61,392 nt of DNA from Schizochytrium sp. CCTCC M209059 (lineage: Eukaryota; Sar; Bigyra; Thraustochytrida; Thraustochytriidae): NCBI GenBank assembly GCA_000818945.1, contig KN805456.1, positions 61,576 to 122,967 on the forward strand, written 5' to 3'. The notes beneath the pieces were generated by a model, which did no database searches, was not told where the DNA came from, and saw nothing but the letters and a program-made list of their open reading frames with translations. Position numbers and translations under genes: made by a program. Position 1 is the first letter of the stretch, and each line of letters opens with the position of its first letter. Shown here in pieces: positions 18,576 to 28,970 of the stretch.

Positions 18576-18956
18576 GTGAGCGCACGTAAAGTATCGGCAA
18601 GCGTCCTCGTCCGCGTCCGCGTCCGCGTCCTCTTTGTCTTTGCCCGCCCCGCCTCGCTTCGCCTCGCCTCGCCTATGGAGAGCTGCACAGCCTGCACTGC
18701 CTGCCTGTCCTAGAACGAGGTCAGATTGATCTCACGCGCTCGCCCTGATGCTCCTCTCTATACTCTTCTCCGCGCTACGCTGCACCTAGCTCTACTCGCG
18801 CACTGCGCCGCGCTTCACAGCAACGCAGGCAGCCAGGGACGGCGTGGGCGGCGCGTTCGTCGGCCTTTAGGCGCGGCGGCGAAGCGGACTTGCCCTTCCT
18901 TCCGCGCGTCGCCCTCAACGACGCGCTCCAGCGTCTCATCCACGAGGCCCGCGCGT

Positions 18957-19006
18957 GTCAGGCCTGACGCCCGCGGAGGACGCCCCGCCCGCCCGTCAGG
19001 CCTGAC
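18957..19006. promoter_or_regulatory. pair of perfect palindromes GTCAGGCCTGAC
   Basis: The 12-bp palindrome occurs at 18957-18968 and 18995-19006, each followed by similar CGCGGAGG text, giving a 38-bp direct repeat. It sits in the divergent spacer 18576-19326 between ChaC (minus) and the ZNRD2-like gene (plus). Binding by a dimeric factor is a hypothesis. Confidence 0.5.
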
Positions 19007-19326
19007 ACTCGCGGAGGGCTGCACGCGAAGCGAGGGACCACGAGGCTGCCGCTCGAGTTCTCCGTGTCCTGTCCACGTGGACCAGAAAGTGCAGGGAAAG
19101 GTAGTCACTAGGCTAGGCCTACTGTGGCGGAGACTGCCAGGGAGACTTGGGAGGGCGTCAATTTACAGTTAGGCCCAGTAGCCAAGGCTTGATGCGAGAG
19201 AGCAAGGAGGATTTTTTTTTTTCTTTTCGATGGCAGCTCGTGTGGCAGCGGCGAGCAAAAGCAAAAGCGAGAAAGCAAAAGCAAAAGCGCGAGCAAAAGC
19301 GCATCGGGGCGGGAGCGGCAGCCAGC

Positions 19327-19580
19327 ATGCGGCCGGCACGCGGGCCGACGAGCGAGGAGGTGGCGCAGCGGCGCGCGGAGAGCCACGGCGTGCAGCTGCT
19401 GCCGCTGGCCGAGGCGCAGCGGGAGACCAACGAGAAGCTGGTGGGCGGATGGGTCATGCTCAACGAGGCGTGCCCGATCTCGAACTTTCCCCTGCTCAAG
19501 GACCCGCGCTCGGGCAAGGTGTGGTCTGTGCGCTGCCAGATGGAGGTTAGCGCCGAGGCGCCGTCCAAGCAGCGCGCCCC

Positions 19581-19612
<32 letters not shown>

Positions 19613-21066
19613 GCAGCGGCAGCGGCAGCGATAGCGCGGGCGAGAATGCGGGAATGAGCTCCGACAATGTACCTTCGAACAAGGATTTCGGGGGCAAGGG
19701 ACTTTTGGGCGGAGGCCAGGCCCAGAATGGGGAAAGCTTTGCAGACTCGACGCTACAGACGGAACGCATCGCGGAGCGGCTCGTGCAAGGCTGGACTCTA
19801 ACGAGCGAGATTTGCCCCATCTCGAATCGTTGTCCCGTGCTGATCGATCCCGCGTCCAAGCGCAAGTGGTCTCCCGCGACAGGACGTTACCTTGACGAGG
19901 GCACCGCACCAGCGAAGAGCATCTCCGCGTCTGCTGTCTCCGCAGCGCCAGCTGCTGCTGTTGCCGCTAGCACAACAGCTGGTGCTGGTGCTGCTGATGC
20001 GGCTTTGAGTGAGAGAACACCTGCATCGGCATCCTCGCAAGCTGCCACTCCAAAAGAGACGACGAAACCGGAGATCCCACCCATGGACGTCATGACCAAG
20101 AGAATTAATGAGCGGTTGCTTAAACGCTGGACTATGCTTGCGGACGAATGTCCCGTGACTTTCGCGTGTCCGCTCCTGCAGGACCCTGAAACGAAACGCA
20201 AGTATTCGCCAGCTCTGGATGCCTTTGTGGACGAAGACCCAACGCCACAGGCACAAGAGACGCCCGAAGTCAAAGCTGAGAACACGACTACGGCCACGAC
20301 CACGACAACCACGCACGCAAGCGAACTGAATCCTCTGTTTGGTGAATACAATGACGAAGACGAGGATTCTTCTCTTCAAGCGAAGCGGCTCTCGCAGCGA
20401 CTCGTTCAAGGGTGGGTTATGCTCGATGAGGAATGCCCCATCACAGGCAAGTGTCCGCTCATGGAAGAACCCAACACCGGTCGCAAATACTCTGCAGCAC
20501 TTGACAAATTTATCGACGAGGTTGAAGCCCAGGAGGAGGAAGGCAACGCGCAAGAAACTTCTGCGCCAAAGCCTTCCGAATCAGGATCCTCATCTAGCGC
20601 GCCAAGCGTCGATGATGATGATTCAGTGTCAAACATGGCTAAATTTCACATGGGGAGCTGGACCGAAGGCGCAATGTCTGAACTCGACGACGACTTGGAC
20701 GGCTTGGACGATGTTAACTACAGCGCGCCGTCGGTCCCGCAAAAGCGAAAGGCAGGCGGCGCCACACCACGTGTCCGCTTCAGCGAGGACCTTGTGCAGA
20801 CCCACGAGCCAGAAGAAGTCGATGAGGAGGACAATTTGTCGACAAAAAGCGTGGAGTCAGGCGTGTCCTTGAACGGCGAGACAAAGGACGAGCTTCGGCG
20901 CGCAGAAGCAGTTGTACGCTCGAAGCTACGTGAGGCCCGGGATGCGCTCGCTCGGATTGAAATTACCCCCGACGCTAGCTTCACAACGATGCAAGCGTGT
21001 GATCACCTTGTGCGCCTTGTTGGCACCTGTGTCTCTACGCTGCGAGATGTCTCGCAGGATAAATAA
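19327..21066 (+). CDS. protein with four ZNRD2/SSSCA1-like modules
   Basis: 579 residues from the ATG at 19327 (MRPARGPTSEEVAQRR). The frame is open to 19147, but that part derives from an AAAAGC-type repeat. Four copies of one module occur: EKLVGGWVMLNEACPISNFP, ERLVQGWTLTSEICPISNRC, ERLLKRWTMLADECPVTFAC and QRLVQGWVMLDEECPITGKC, each followed by PLL/PVL..DP...RKYSPA. This is the pattern of the autoantigen p27 (ZNRD2/SSSCA1) domain, lLqGW.mL.e.CP...CPL. In these copies the second zinc-binding Cys pair is replaced by aromatic, Ser and Pro residues. Linkers are Ser-, Thr- or Ala-rich, and the last 70 residues form a charged helix. Function unknown; a scaffold is plausible. Confidence 0.75.
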
Positions 21067-22008
21067 GCAAAAGTAATCAATTACCAGTGAACTGACATAG
21101 GATGCTCACAGCGATCTCGAAGACAACACTTGTTTTGCACATACCGAAAAAGAATAATCCAGAATGTTGTCAAGATTCATCCCTCGTACGTTTGGAAAGA
21201 CGCTTGTTTCTTGCTTCTTATCATTCCGGTCATCAACTTGCTGACATGAAAGTAGCACTTCTCGCGTAAGGCTATGCGGGGCCAAAAGGAAAGCCTTCAA
21301 GCTTGGACCCTCTCTTTTTAGATCGAAAAATAATGTGACGACCTCTGCGGTACAATATTCCCGGTGACTATTTGAACCTCGTAGGAGCGAAGCCTACAAG
21401 GCGAACAATGTCATTCTATTGGTTGACTACGCCCTACCCAAGACGTACTCGAGGTGTCGTTAAGGCTTCCTTCAGGCAAGAAGCTCGATCCGGGCCACAA
21501 TAAATACAGATGACCGTGTGAAAATGTTCACACCTCGGAGGACCACCAGGAACGTAACAAGCAATACTATACTGTGTCTCCAAATGAAGACCGCCTTGGT
21601 CCAGTATGGCTTCGTATCGGGTGACAAAAACTGTCCTGTTTGTTTAGAAAAAGAAAGAATCTTTCTTTGGCTGTTTTTTTGGGGGGGAAGACTTGGATCT
21701 ATTGTTTAGGTTGAAGACTCCGACTTAGAATGATGCTTCGCATAAGCCTTGGCCTGGAGTTGTCAAGCAAATTAGAAATTATACAACAAAGTATGTATTG
21801 GCTTTCGCAATTGGTACTGCATCTGGTTTTAATTTGTTGGTTCCATTTTTCAGAAAAGTCTGTAGACAAGCAATGATTGCAAAGAATCTATTGCGCCCGG
21901 CCGCGCTATTCCTGGCGACCATAGCAGTAGAATGAAAAGCAGAAACAGCATGAAGCAGGTTTTAGAAAAAATGAATAAAAAAAGTTGGGGATCAAAGGAC
22001 ACATTTCA
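21067..22008. other. convergent spacer, nothing recognised
   Basis: About 940 bp, AT-richer than its surroundings, between two stop codons. It contains an AGAAAGAATCTTTCTT hairpin near 21650 and a G run near 21683. No gene or RNA is supported. Confidence 0.5.
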
Positions 22009-23076
22009 TTACACTTGGTCGACAATCCAGAACGTGGGCGGGCCTTTCTGACAAAAGAGACGGCGCTTATTCCTCGCGTGACGCTGAAGCCTGCGCAAAT
22101 GTCTGGTATGCGCAGTAACTAAGTATCGCTCTCCAGTGCGGGAATCCCGATGCAGCACCTTTGCATCAGCAATAGCATTAAGATGGGGCGAAAAGTTGTA
22201 TTGAGGCGTGTATGAAGGCAAAACAGAGAGATCGACAAATTCAAGCCAAGCAAAGAGCCTGTGCTCAGCGGCCATGGTGAAGAGCTTGCACAAAAAGACA
22301 TCTAGACCAAGTCGTCGAAAAGCGCCTTTGTGTCTAGCCACGACGACAGTGACGGCTTCAAGGTCATAGTGACCAAACCTCTTTTTGGGCAGGCTGACTA
22401 CCTCGGCGGCGAAACGTTCGTACTGTGCGGTTGCCATCTTAAGACTCAACAAGGAACGGACGCGGCTCGGAATGGTGAGCACAATATCGGAGGACGGAAA
22501 GCGTTCCGGTAGGAGTTTGACCACCGAAACGCTGGGAAGAACGACGCGCAGGAGATCTGCGGTCCCAAAGCATATGCAAATAGGCATGAAAAATGTGGAA
22601 GCCACGGACCATTGACTCTTGTAGTCCCGTGGCGCGTAGGACTTGTCAACGAACTCGATCCACTGCTCCATGAGAGGCTGATGCGATTCGGGCGCGAGAC
22701 GCGATCGATGGCATACGGAAATGCTCAGTCCCGCGCTTTCGAATTCGATAAAGAAGTCCATTGTAATGGTGAAGACCTCCATCGTGGACGCGTACATGTC
22801 GAGCTCCTTGGAGTTGCGCATGTAATTTTTCCAGAAGAGCTCCTTTTGCGCGCGTTTGCGCTCCTTTGTCTGGCCGCTCGCCGACAGCATCTCCTCGATC
22901 CTCTCGACGAGCAGCTTGTACTCGGCGACGACGCCGTGCTTGTGAAAGAGCCCGAGGGGGAAGCGATCACACAGCTTCAGGCCGGACTCTCGCGACTTGT
23001 CCTCCAGCAGCGGCTGCGTCACCACGCCCGCCGGCAGCTCCACCTCGCCGCCGCAGATCCGCGTCGCGCGCATCAT
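22009..23076 (-). CDS. unknown protein, about 355 residues
   Basis: Starts at MMRATRICGGEVELPAG (ATG at 23076). The frame is open further upstream across the gap, but only as GC-rich, Arg-rich text. The protein has alternating hydrophobic and charged segments (MEVFTITMDFFIEFESAG, STFFMPICICFGTADLLRVV), a possible membrane-associated helix near 185-205, and a basic C-terminus. No family is recognised. It is divergent from acyl-CoA oxidase across a spacer with an assembly gap. Confidence 0.6.
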   Translation of the reverse strand: MMRATRICGGEVELPAGVVTQPLLEDKSRESGLKLCDRFPLGLFHKHGVVAEYKLLVERIEEMLSASGQTKERKRAQKELFWKNYMRNSKELDMYASTMEVFTITMDFFIEFESAGLSISVCHRSRLAPESHQPLMEQWIEFVDKSYAPRDYKSQWSVASTFFMPICICFGTADLLRVVLPSVSVVKLLPERFPSSDIVLTIPSRVRSLLSLKMATAQYERFAAEVVSLPKKRFGHYDLEAVTVVVARHKGAFRRLGLDVFLCKLFTMAAEHRLFAWLEFVDLSVLPSYTPQYNFSPHLNAIADAKVLHRDSRTGERYLVTAHTRHLRRLQRHARNKRRLFCQKGPPTFWIVDQV

Positions 23077-23255
23077 CTTCCGCGCAGCTGGGTCTCCGCG
23101 AGCGGGGCCCCCGCCGCCGCCGCCATCGAGCTCTACCGCGCCCGGGGCGCCGGTCGCAGGGCGCCGCGTCGCGAGACCAGGCGCTATGCCGAAAACGGCC
23201 CTCGAAAAAAAAAACACCGTTTCGCGTCGGTACGGCGTAACCGCGTCTCCAACGT

Positions 23256-23309
23256 CCCTCCCTTCCTTCTTTCCTTCTTTCCTTCTTTCCTTCTTTCCTT
23301 CTTTCTCTC
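23256..23309. repeat. (CTTTCCTT)n pyrimidine repeat
   Basis: Repeated CCTTCTTT units in the spacer upstream of acyl-CoA oxidase. Confidence 0.85.
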
Positions 23310-23434
23310 TTGGGATTGGGACTCTTCCTCGCCTTCTTGGCCCCCTCCCTCCCAGCCCGCGCCCGCGACCTCCTTCAGGCCGGCCCCGGCTCGCGAGGAC
23401 GGCGACGTGCCTGGCGACCGGGCCCGGGTCCGGC

Positions 23435-23508
23435 NNNNNNNNNNNNNNNNNNNNNNNNNNNNNNNNNNNNNNNNNNNNNNNNNNNNNNNNNNNNNNNNNN
23501 NNNNNNNN
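23435..23508. other. assembly gap (74 N)
   Basis: A run of N within the divergent spacer 23077-23773. The flanks are very GC-rich, so true gap length is unknown. Confidence 0.99.
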
Positions 23509-23773
23509 GACCCGAACAGCCGCGGGCGGCTGCGGCTCTCGCGCGGCGCGGCGGCGGAGGACGGAGCGAGCGAGGGAGGGAGCGGGCCGCGGCGCGGACG
23601 ATGGCGCGGGCGATGGCGCCGTGCGTGCAGCGGGCGGACGGAAGGTGGCGGACCTGGACCCGGCGCCGCGGCGCGCGAGCGAGCGCGACGGCACGGCAGA
23701 CCTCGAAGACCAGGGGGGAGGACGAGCTCGAGCTCGAGAGCGTGGAGCGGCGCAGGCGGGGAGGGAGGCCACG

Positions 23774-25921
23774 ATGAGCTCCGAAGATCTGCAGGCGGAG
23801 CGCGCCAAGGCGACCTTTAATGTCGAGCAAATGACGCACGTGCTGAACGGAGGCGCCGCCGAGACCATGAAACGTCGGTGGATCATGGACGCTCATGCGG
23901 ATGCAGCGACGTTTGTCCACGCAGAACACGACCGCGAAGAGCAGATCGGTCACGCGGTCTCTCACTTTATGGAGGTGCACAAGCCGCACTTTGACCGAGG
24001 GTACATCCCACGAGGAATGGACATGCAGCACATGAGCGATGCGCGCATGACGTCCAGCGCGCTCACCATCAACTTTGGCGTCTTCTCCTCGTGTCTGCGT
24101 TCGAACTGCAGTGATGACCAGAAAGCGTGGTGGCTGGAAAAGGCACAGGTCGGCAAAATTATCGGTGCCTACGCGCAAACCGAACTCGCCCATGGAACCT
24201 TTGTGCGCGGCCTCCTCACACGAGCAACCTACCTTCCCAGTTCGCAGGAGTGGGAGATCCACACCCCGAGCGTCGATGGCATCAAGTGGTGGATCACGGG
24301 TCTCCCCCTCGCTACGCATGCGGTTGTCTTTGCTGACACCTACGTGGCTGGCAAGAGCGTAGGCCAGCAGTGGTTCATGGTCCAGCTGCGTGGCGCTGGA
24401 GAAGATAAACTCGAACTCCTCCCCGGCATCGAGGTTGGTGACGTTGGTGAGACGCTCGGCGAGAGAGATGCTACCATCGGGTATCTTCGACTCGACAAGG
24501 TTCGGATTCCTCGCCGCCATCTCCTGGAAAAGCGAGCTCACGTCACCCCTCAAGGCGAATGGGTGTCGGGCCCAGAACCCGGGTCCATGGATCCCACCAA
24601 GGCGAAAAAGCCCAAGGCTGGCAAGAGCGCCGAGCCAGTGACGCCAAAGATGCAGCAGGCTCTCAAATACGTGACCATGATGGGAACCCGTATTGCGCTC
24701 GCGTCGACGGCCGCAGGTGCCCTCGCCAAGGCCTGCGTCATTGCCACACGGTACTCGAGTGTGCGTCGTCAGGGATACGCGCAAGATGAGCGCGTCGGGC
24801 CAGAGACGCAAATCATCGACTTTTCCGTACAGCGCTTCCGTCTGCTCAAGTGGATCAGCACCGCGTACGCCTTTAAAGCAGCCACACAATGGATGGTACG
24901 CCGCCGTCGTGAGGTCACTGCTGGAGGCGAGGTCAATCTTGATGACCTTCCCGAAACGCACGCGACGGGCGCGGGACTCAAGGCGCTCACCACGACGCTT
25001 GCTGCAGATGGCATTGAGGACCTGCGCCGTTGCTGCGGTGGTCACGGCTTTCTCATGAGCAGCGGTATCGCTCCTCTCGAGGCGGACTTCAAGGGGCCCA
25101 ACACCACCGCCGAGGGCGACGCCGTCGTCTTGTCCCTGCAAACCGCGCGTTTTCTCATCAAAAGCTACGAGGCCGCAAAGCGTGGCGAAGTTCTCAGTGG
25201 CCTCACCGCGTGTCTAGCCCCTCTTGGAGAGCCCGAATTCGACCCTGTCCAGGACGGCCGCAAACGCCTTGGGCTCGACAATCGTGTGCTGACGGCCTCG
25301 TCGTTGCAAGACCCGTCGGTGATTCTCGCGCTTTTCGAGTGGCGCTCTCTTGTTGTCATCTCACGCGCAGGAGCCCACCTCGATGCAGCTCGCAAGGCCA
25401 TGGGCCCTGGTCGCGCGGGCGAAGCCTGGAACCAGACAGCCCGCATCCTGTATGCTGCAACGCGCTGCCACGTGCGTTACTTTATTCTTGTTCGCTTTCA
25501 AGAAGTCATTGCCGGCGTTGAAGACGCAGCGTGTCGCAAGGCGCTTGAGCGGATGTTCGCGCTCGTGGGTGTGATTGATCTTCTCGAGGGCGAGCAATGG
25601 CTTGGTCTGGTCGATGCTGAAGCCCTCGATGCGGCTGAGCAGGCGTCGCAAGCGCTTTGCGAGGCATTGCGTCCTGACGCCGTTGCTCTCGTCGATGCAT
25701 GGGACTACCCTGATCGGGTCCTGAACTCGACCCTCGGACGTTTTGACGGAAATGCCTACCAGGCACTCTATGAGGAGGCAAAGCGCTCCCGCATTAATCG
25801 CAATGCCGTGCGGACTGTCCCGTCGTTTCTCAAACGCCTCGAAAAGTACATTGACAAGGATGCGCTCGAACCTTGCAATAAGCACGTTCCTGCCTCTGCT
25901 GTCACTTCGGCCAAACTTTGA
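23774..25921 (+). CDS. peroxisomal acyl-CoA oxidase
   Basis: 715 residues from the ATG at 23774 (MSSEDLQAERAKATFNVEQM). Upstream in-frame Met codons exist only in GC-rich text beyond the gap. The acyl-CoA oxidase fold is complete: the FAD/substrate segment AYAQTELAHGTFVRGLLTRA, the mid domain EWEIHTPSVDGIKWWITG, the RCCGGHGFLMSSGIAPLEAD-like helix region, and the catalytic-glutamate region TTAEGDAVVLSLQTARFL. The protein ends in SAKL, an AKL-type PTS1 peroxisomal signal. The enzyme makes trans-2-enoyl-CoA and H2O2 in the first step of peroxisomal beta-oxidation. A Lys/Pro/Gly insert (about 265-290) follows the mid domain. Chain-length specificity cannot be told. Confidence 0.94.
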   Translation: MSSEDLQAERAKATFNVEQMTHVLNGGAAETMKRRWIMDAHADAATFVHAEHDREEQIGHAVSHFMEVHKPHFDRGYIPRGMDMQHMSDARMTSSALTINFGVFSSCLRSNCSDDQKAWWLEKAQVGKIIGAYAQTELAHGTFVRGLLTRATYLPSSQEWEIHTPSVDGIKWWITGLPLATHAVVFADTYVAGKSVGQQWFMVQLRGAGEDKLELLPGIEVGDVGETLGERDATIGYLRLDKVRIPRRHLLEKRAHVTPQGEWVSGPEPGSMDPTKAKKPKAGKSAEPVTPKMQQALKYVTMMGTRIALASTAAGALAKACVIATRYSSVRRQGYAQDERVGPETQIIDFSVQRFRLLKWISTAYAFKAATQWMVRRRREVTAGGEVNLDDLPETHATGAGLKALTTTLAADGIEDLRRCCGGHGFLMSSGIAPLEADFKGPNTTAEGDAVVLSLQTARFLIKSYEAAKRGEVLSGLTACLAPLGEPEFDPVQDGRKRLGLDNRVLTASSLQDPSVILALFEWRSLVVISRAGAHLDAARKAMGPGRAGEAWNQTARILYAATRCHVRYFILVRFQEVIAGVEDAACRKALERMFALVGVIDLLEGEQWLGLVDAEALDAAEQASQALCEALRPDAVALVDAWDYPDRVLNSTLGRFDGNAYQALYEEAKRSRINRNAVRTVPSFLKRLEKYIDKDALEPCNKHVPASAVTSAKL

Positions 25922-26040
25922 GCGCAGCTTGAAGACTCAGAGCGATAAATGCAATAAGGCATCTTTCTCATGTTTTTATCTCCACGTTTTTCCTCACTTG
26001 TTTTTCGTCTGCAAGAGAGTGAAATCCTTAATTACGTGTC

Positions 26041-26070
26041 TAGGCCTAGCTAGGCCTAGGCCTAGCCTAT
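26041..26070. repeat. TAGGCCTA palindromic repeat cluster
   Basis: Four overlapping AGGCCTAG-type units. Related TAGGCCT sites appear at about 12448, 19114, 36726 and 41433, always between genes. The spacer is 25922-26375, between acyl-CoA oxidase and the kaptin-like gene. Confidence 0.7.
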
Positions 26071-26375
26071 ACCCTCAATAAGGAATCCTCTGCGCAGGTC
26101 AAGCTTGAAGGATCGATCTTTTGCATTGCATTGGCCAAACTTCGAGAGGGCCCGGGCCGCACAGCAAAGCCACGGCCCTCGTGGGCACGAGGCGCAAAAG
26201 GGAGAGAAGCCGCTGTTGCTCCTGCTGCTGCTTCTGCTTCTGCTGCTGCAGGCGCGACGACGACCTCCTCTCCCGCTGCTGATACTACGGCCCGACGGCG
26301 GCAGCGTTGGTCGTGACGTTGGCAACATCGACGTCGATTCTTCACAACACGTGAGAGAGAGAGAGCGAGAGAGAG

Positions 26376-28970
26376 ATGAAAGAGGTGCAGTACTTTGAGC
26401 TCAGCTCGGTGAGCAGCAACGTGTTCAACACGTGCAGCTTTGAGCAGAGCGGTGTCCCGCGGCTTTTGGTGGCAAGCAGACACCAGCTGCTCTCGCTTGA
26501 GGCCGAAAGGGGGAGGTTTTCTCTCCAGACCCTCTCGCTGCACAATGTTCCCGAGGATGCAGAAATCGTTTCTCTCACAGGTTTCTCTACAAAACCATCC
26601 TTGCAAGGGGTCTCGCACTACCACAAGCCTGCTGCTGAACGCACTGTTGTTGCCCTAGCCTACACACGGGACCCTCTAAGCTCGCGACCTGCAGACACGA
26701 CAGAAGTTTCGGCTGCAGGTGGTGGGGCTTCTGCGCAGGGAGATGACGTTGTCTTTACCTTTGCCATGCCCGAAGGTGCCGCAAGCACCAAGTCTCCAGG
26801 CACATTGGAGCATGAACTTCGAGCGCAACCATCAGGTCAACGCGCTATGTCACAAGTGCGCCGCTTCAACTCTTCAAGCTCAACAGCAACTTCGCTGAGC
26901 AGAGATAGCGCTCTAACCCACTCGCAAAATGCACGGCATGCACCTTCCGTTTTACCATCGCCAGTAGCTCAGGATGCCCCACGGTACTTTATGAACGTGT
27001 ATATTGAAGAGAGCGTACACGTCAGCGCAGCCGGCTTGCTTCCAATTGTCCGGGGAATTCCGCAACGCTGTGAACTTCCCTATGCTCCTCTCCGACTCGC
27101 AAACTGCATCGTGCCGCGACCGTTTCGAGAGGAAAGCGACGAGATGCTAGTCATTGCAGGCGATGACCGGCGCTTACACTTTTTTCAGCTTCAACAAAGT
27201 CAACAGCAGTCACATCATCATCACCAGCACCATCACCAGCAATGGGGTCGACACGGCCGTGTCTCACTAGGCCAATCCGATGTCCACCGTAGATCACCTC
27301 GGCGAGGCAACTTTCGGACATGGCACAGCGCATCTGGGCATGCACGAAGGCCAAGCGCCGAGATGCGTCGCCACATGACCGATGGGACCTACGGCGTTGA
27401 AACTCGCACGGATTCTCCAGATGGAGATTTGACAGAAGCACGAGGGGCTCAAAGCGATAATTCTGAGACCGATCGAAATGGGAGGACAACGTGGAAGGGG
27501 TTTCGCGACAATGATGTCAATGATGCGGGCAATGGCGACGAAGACGGTGACGTCCATAATGAAGATGCGGAAGACGAAGAGCTCGAAGGCATCGACTTTG
27601 AAGATGCCTCGGGCATGAACAGTGACGATCGCTCGTTCATTGAAGAGGGCGATGATGAGGATGATGAGGATGAAGACGAAGACGAAGACGACGATGATGA
27701 CGATGACGAGGATGTTGACGAGGATGGGGAACCTTATGCTTATTCTGATGAAGGCCTCGACCTTGACGACGACTCGAGCGAAGGCCTGGATGACGACGAC
27801 GACGACGACGACGATGACGACGACGATGATGATGATGATGATGACGACGACGACGATGACGACGACGACGACAGTAGCGACGAAGATGAAGATGAGAATG
27901 ACGAGGACGACCAAGACAAGTCCAGGGAAGATAGCGAACTTGAGTCTGAAAGCACGGCGACCCGTAATCAGCGTGGACACTCGCATTCTGAGGATCGCAT
28001 TCGAACCGGCAAAGGCTCGCGCTCGCACTCACGCTCGCGTCGTCGGCGAAGCGCAGGCCGTCTTCGGAGGCGGAGGACATCGTCAAGCTCGCAGACTTCG
28101 CGGAGGTTGCTGTCACTAGTCTCAAGCTCGCACTCGAGTCGATTAGGCATGCGTTCGGATGAGACAATGACGGGGCCGCGCTACTTTGCGAGCATGGACA
28201 GTGCGGCGAATCCTCCTGTGGGTGGATTCAAGAAATGTAAAAGCCCGGTACTGAGCTTTGCCTCGCAGGAACTTGAGCGGAGCGCCTCTAAACAGGTTTT
28301 TGCAGCTGGTTGCGACGATGGCGATCTTTGCGTCGTCGTCAAGCACTTGGACAACAACAACGTCAACGACACGCATGGCATCATGCGTCTCAATGGTCCT
28401 CTTCCTTGCGTCGAGATTATCCCGAGCGCACGAGGTAGCGAGTGCTGGGACATTGTCGCAGGAGGGAGTTTTGGATTTGGCGCATTGGTCGAGGCAAGTT
28501 TGCAAAGCGGCGAAGTCAGCCTTGCAGAACCAACGCTCTTGCCCAAGTCCGCAGATTACGATAGTGTGCTTTGTTCCGAAGTGGCTGATATTGACTGGGA
28601 CGGGGAGCCTGAGATCCTCCTCGGAACGCACGGACGTCGCCTCCTTGCCTACCGACGCGTGAACGAAGGCGAGGGATTGAGTGAGGATATGAGCAGTGCC
28701 CCGGAAAATCGAGCCTCGCAGTATGTGCCATCATGGGATCGCGGTTTTGCTTATCCGCTCTTTGCCATCGAGTCGGGAGACTTCAACATGGACGGTGCAG
28801 ACGAGGTGGTGGTGAGTACCTTTGGTGGTGTACATATCTTGCAGCCTGATCTTGAGGCTGCGGCGGACAAGCTTGTGTTGGCTGCCGAGCGTCTTGCTGA
28901 GCTACAGGCTGCGGCATCGGCTTCGACAGCGAGCGCCTTTGCTGCGGAGTTCGCTGTTGCCGACGCGTAG
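26376..28970 (+). CDS. kaptin-like protein (KICSTOR subunit homologue)
   Basis: 864 residues. The N-terminus (MKEVQYFELSSVSSNVFN, then LLVASRHQLLSLE) and C-terminus resemble kaptin, whose beta-propeller carries FG-GAP/integrin-alpha-like repeats. At the end are VADIDWDGEPEILLGTHGRRLLAY and SGDFNMDGADEVVVSTFGGV, followed by HILQ, closely matching the kaptin C-terminal pattern. Kaptin is a subunit of KICSTOR, which anchors GATOR1 at lysosomes and restrains TORC1 in animals. A long low-complexity insert lies between: His/Gln run near 270-290, then an acidic block at about 395-520 with an almost pure Asp run, then an Arg/Ser block. The insert separates the propeller halves and is probably a disordered loop. 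The family call is moderate. Confidence 0.7.
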   Translation: MKEVQYFELSSVSSNVFNTCSFEQSGVPRLLVASRHQLLSLEAERGRFSLQTLSLHNVPEDAEIVSLTGFSTKPSLQGVSHYHKPAAERTVVALAYTRDPLSSRPADTTEVSAAGGGASAQGDDVVFTFAMPEGAASTKSPGTLEHELRAQPSGQRAMSQVRRFNSSSSTATSLSRDSALTHSQNARHAPSVLPSPVAQDAPRYFMNVYIEESVHVSAAGLLPIVRGIPQRCELPYAPLRLANCIVPRPFREESDEMLVIAGDDRRLHFFQLQQSQQQSHHHHQHHHQQWGRHGRVSLGQSDVHRRSPRRGNFRTWHSASGHARRPSAEMRRHMTDGTYGVETRTDSPDGDLTEARGAQSDNSETDRNGRTTWKGFRDNDVNDAGNGDEDGDVHNEDAEDEELEGIDFEDASGMNSDDRSFIEEGDDEDDEDEDEDEDDDDDDDEDVDEDGEPYAYSDEGLDLDDDSSEGLDDDDDDDDDDDDDDDDDDDDDDDDDDDDSSDEDEDENDEDDQDKSREDSELESESTATRNQRGHSHSEDRIRTGKGSRSHSRSRRRRSAGRLRRRRTSSSSQTSRRLLSLVSSSHSSRLGMRSDETMTGPRYFASMDSAANPPVGGFKKCKSPVLSFASQELERSASKQVFAAGCDDGDLCVVVKHLDNNNVNDTHGIMRLNGPLPCVEIIPSARGSECWDIVAGGSFGFGALVEASLQSGEVSLAEPTLLPKSADYDSVLCSEVADIDWDGEPEILLGTHGRRLLAYRRVNEGEGLSEDMSSAPENRASQYVPSWDRGFAYPLFAIESGDFNMDGADEVVVSTFGGVHILQPDLEAAADKLVLAAERLAELQAAASASTASAFAAEFAVADA
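27660..27920 (+). repeat. GAC/GAT repeat encoding poly-Asp
   Basis: Imperfect trinucleotide repeat inside the kaptin-like gene, with the purest stretch at about 27789-27872. It also gives long antisense ORFs that are not genes. Confidence 0.9.

Noticed and set aside
23375..25141. 588-residue minus-strand ORF
   Set aside because: Antisense to acyl-CoA oxidase and runs through the assembly gap.
27294..28028. Val/Ile-rich minus-strand ORF resembling a membrane protein
   Set aside because: It is the antisense reading of the Asp-coding GAC/GAT repeat in the kaptin-like gene.
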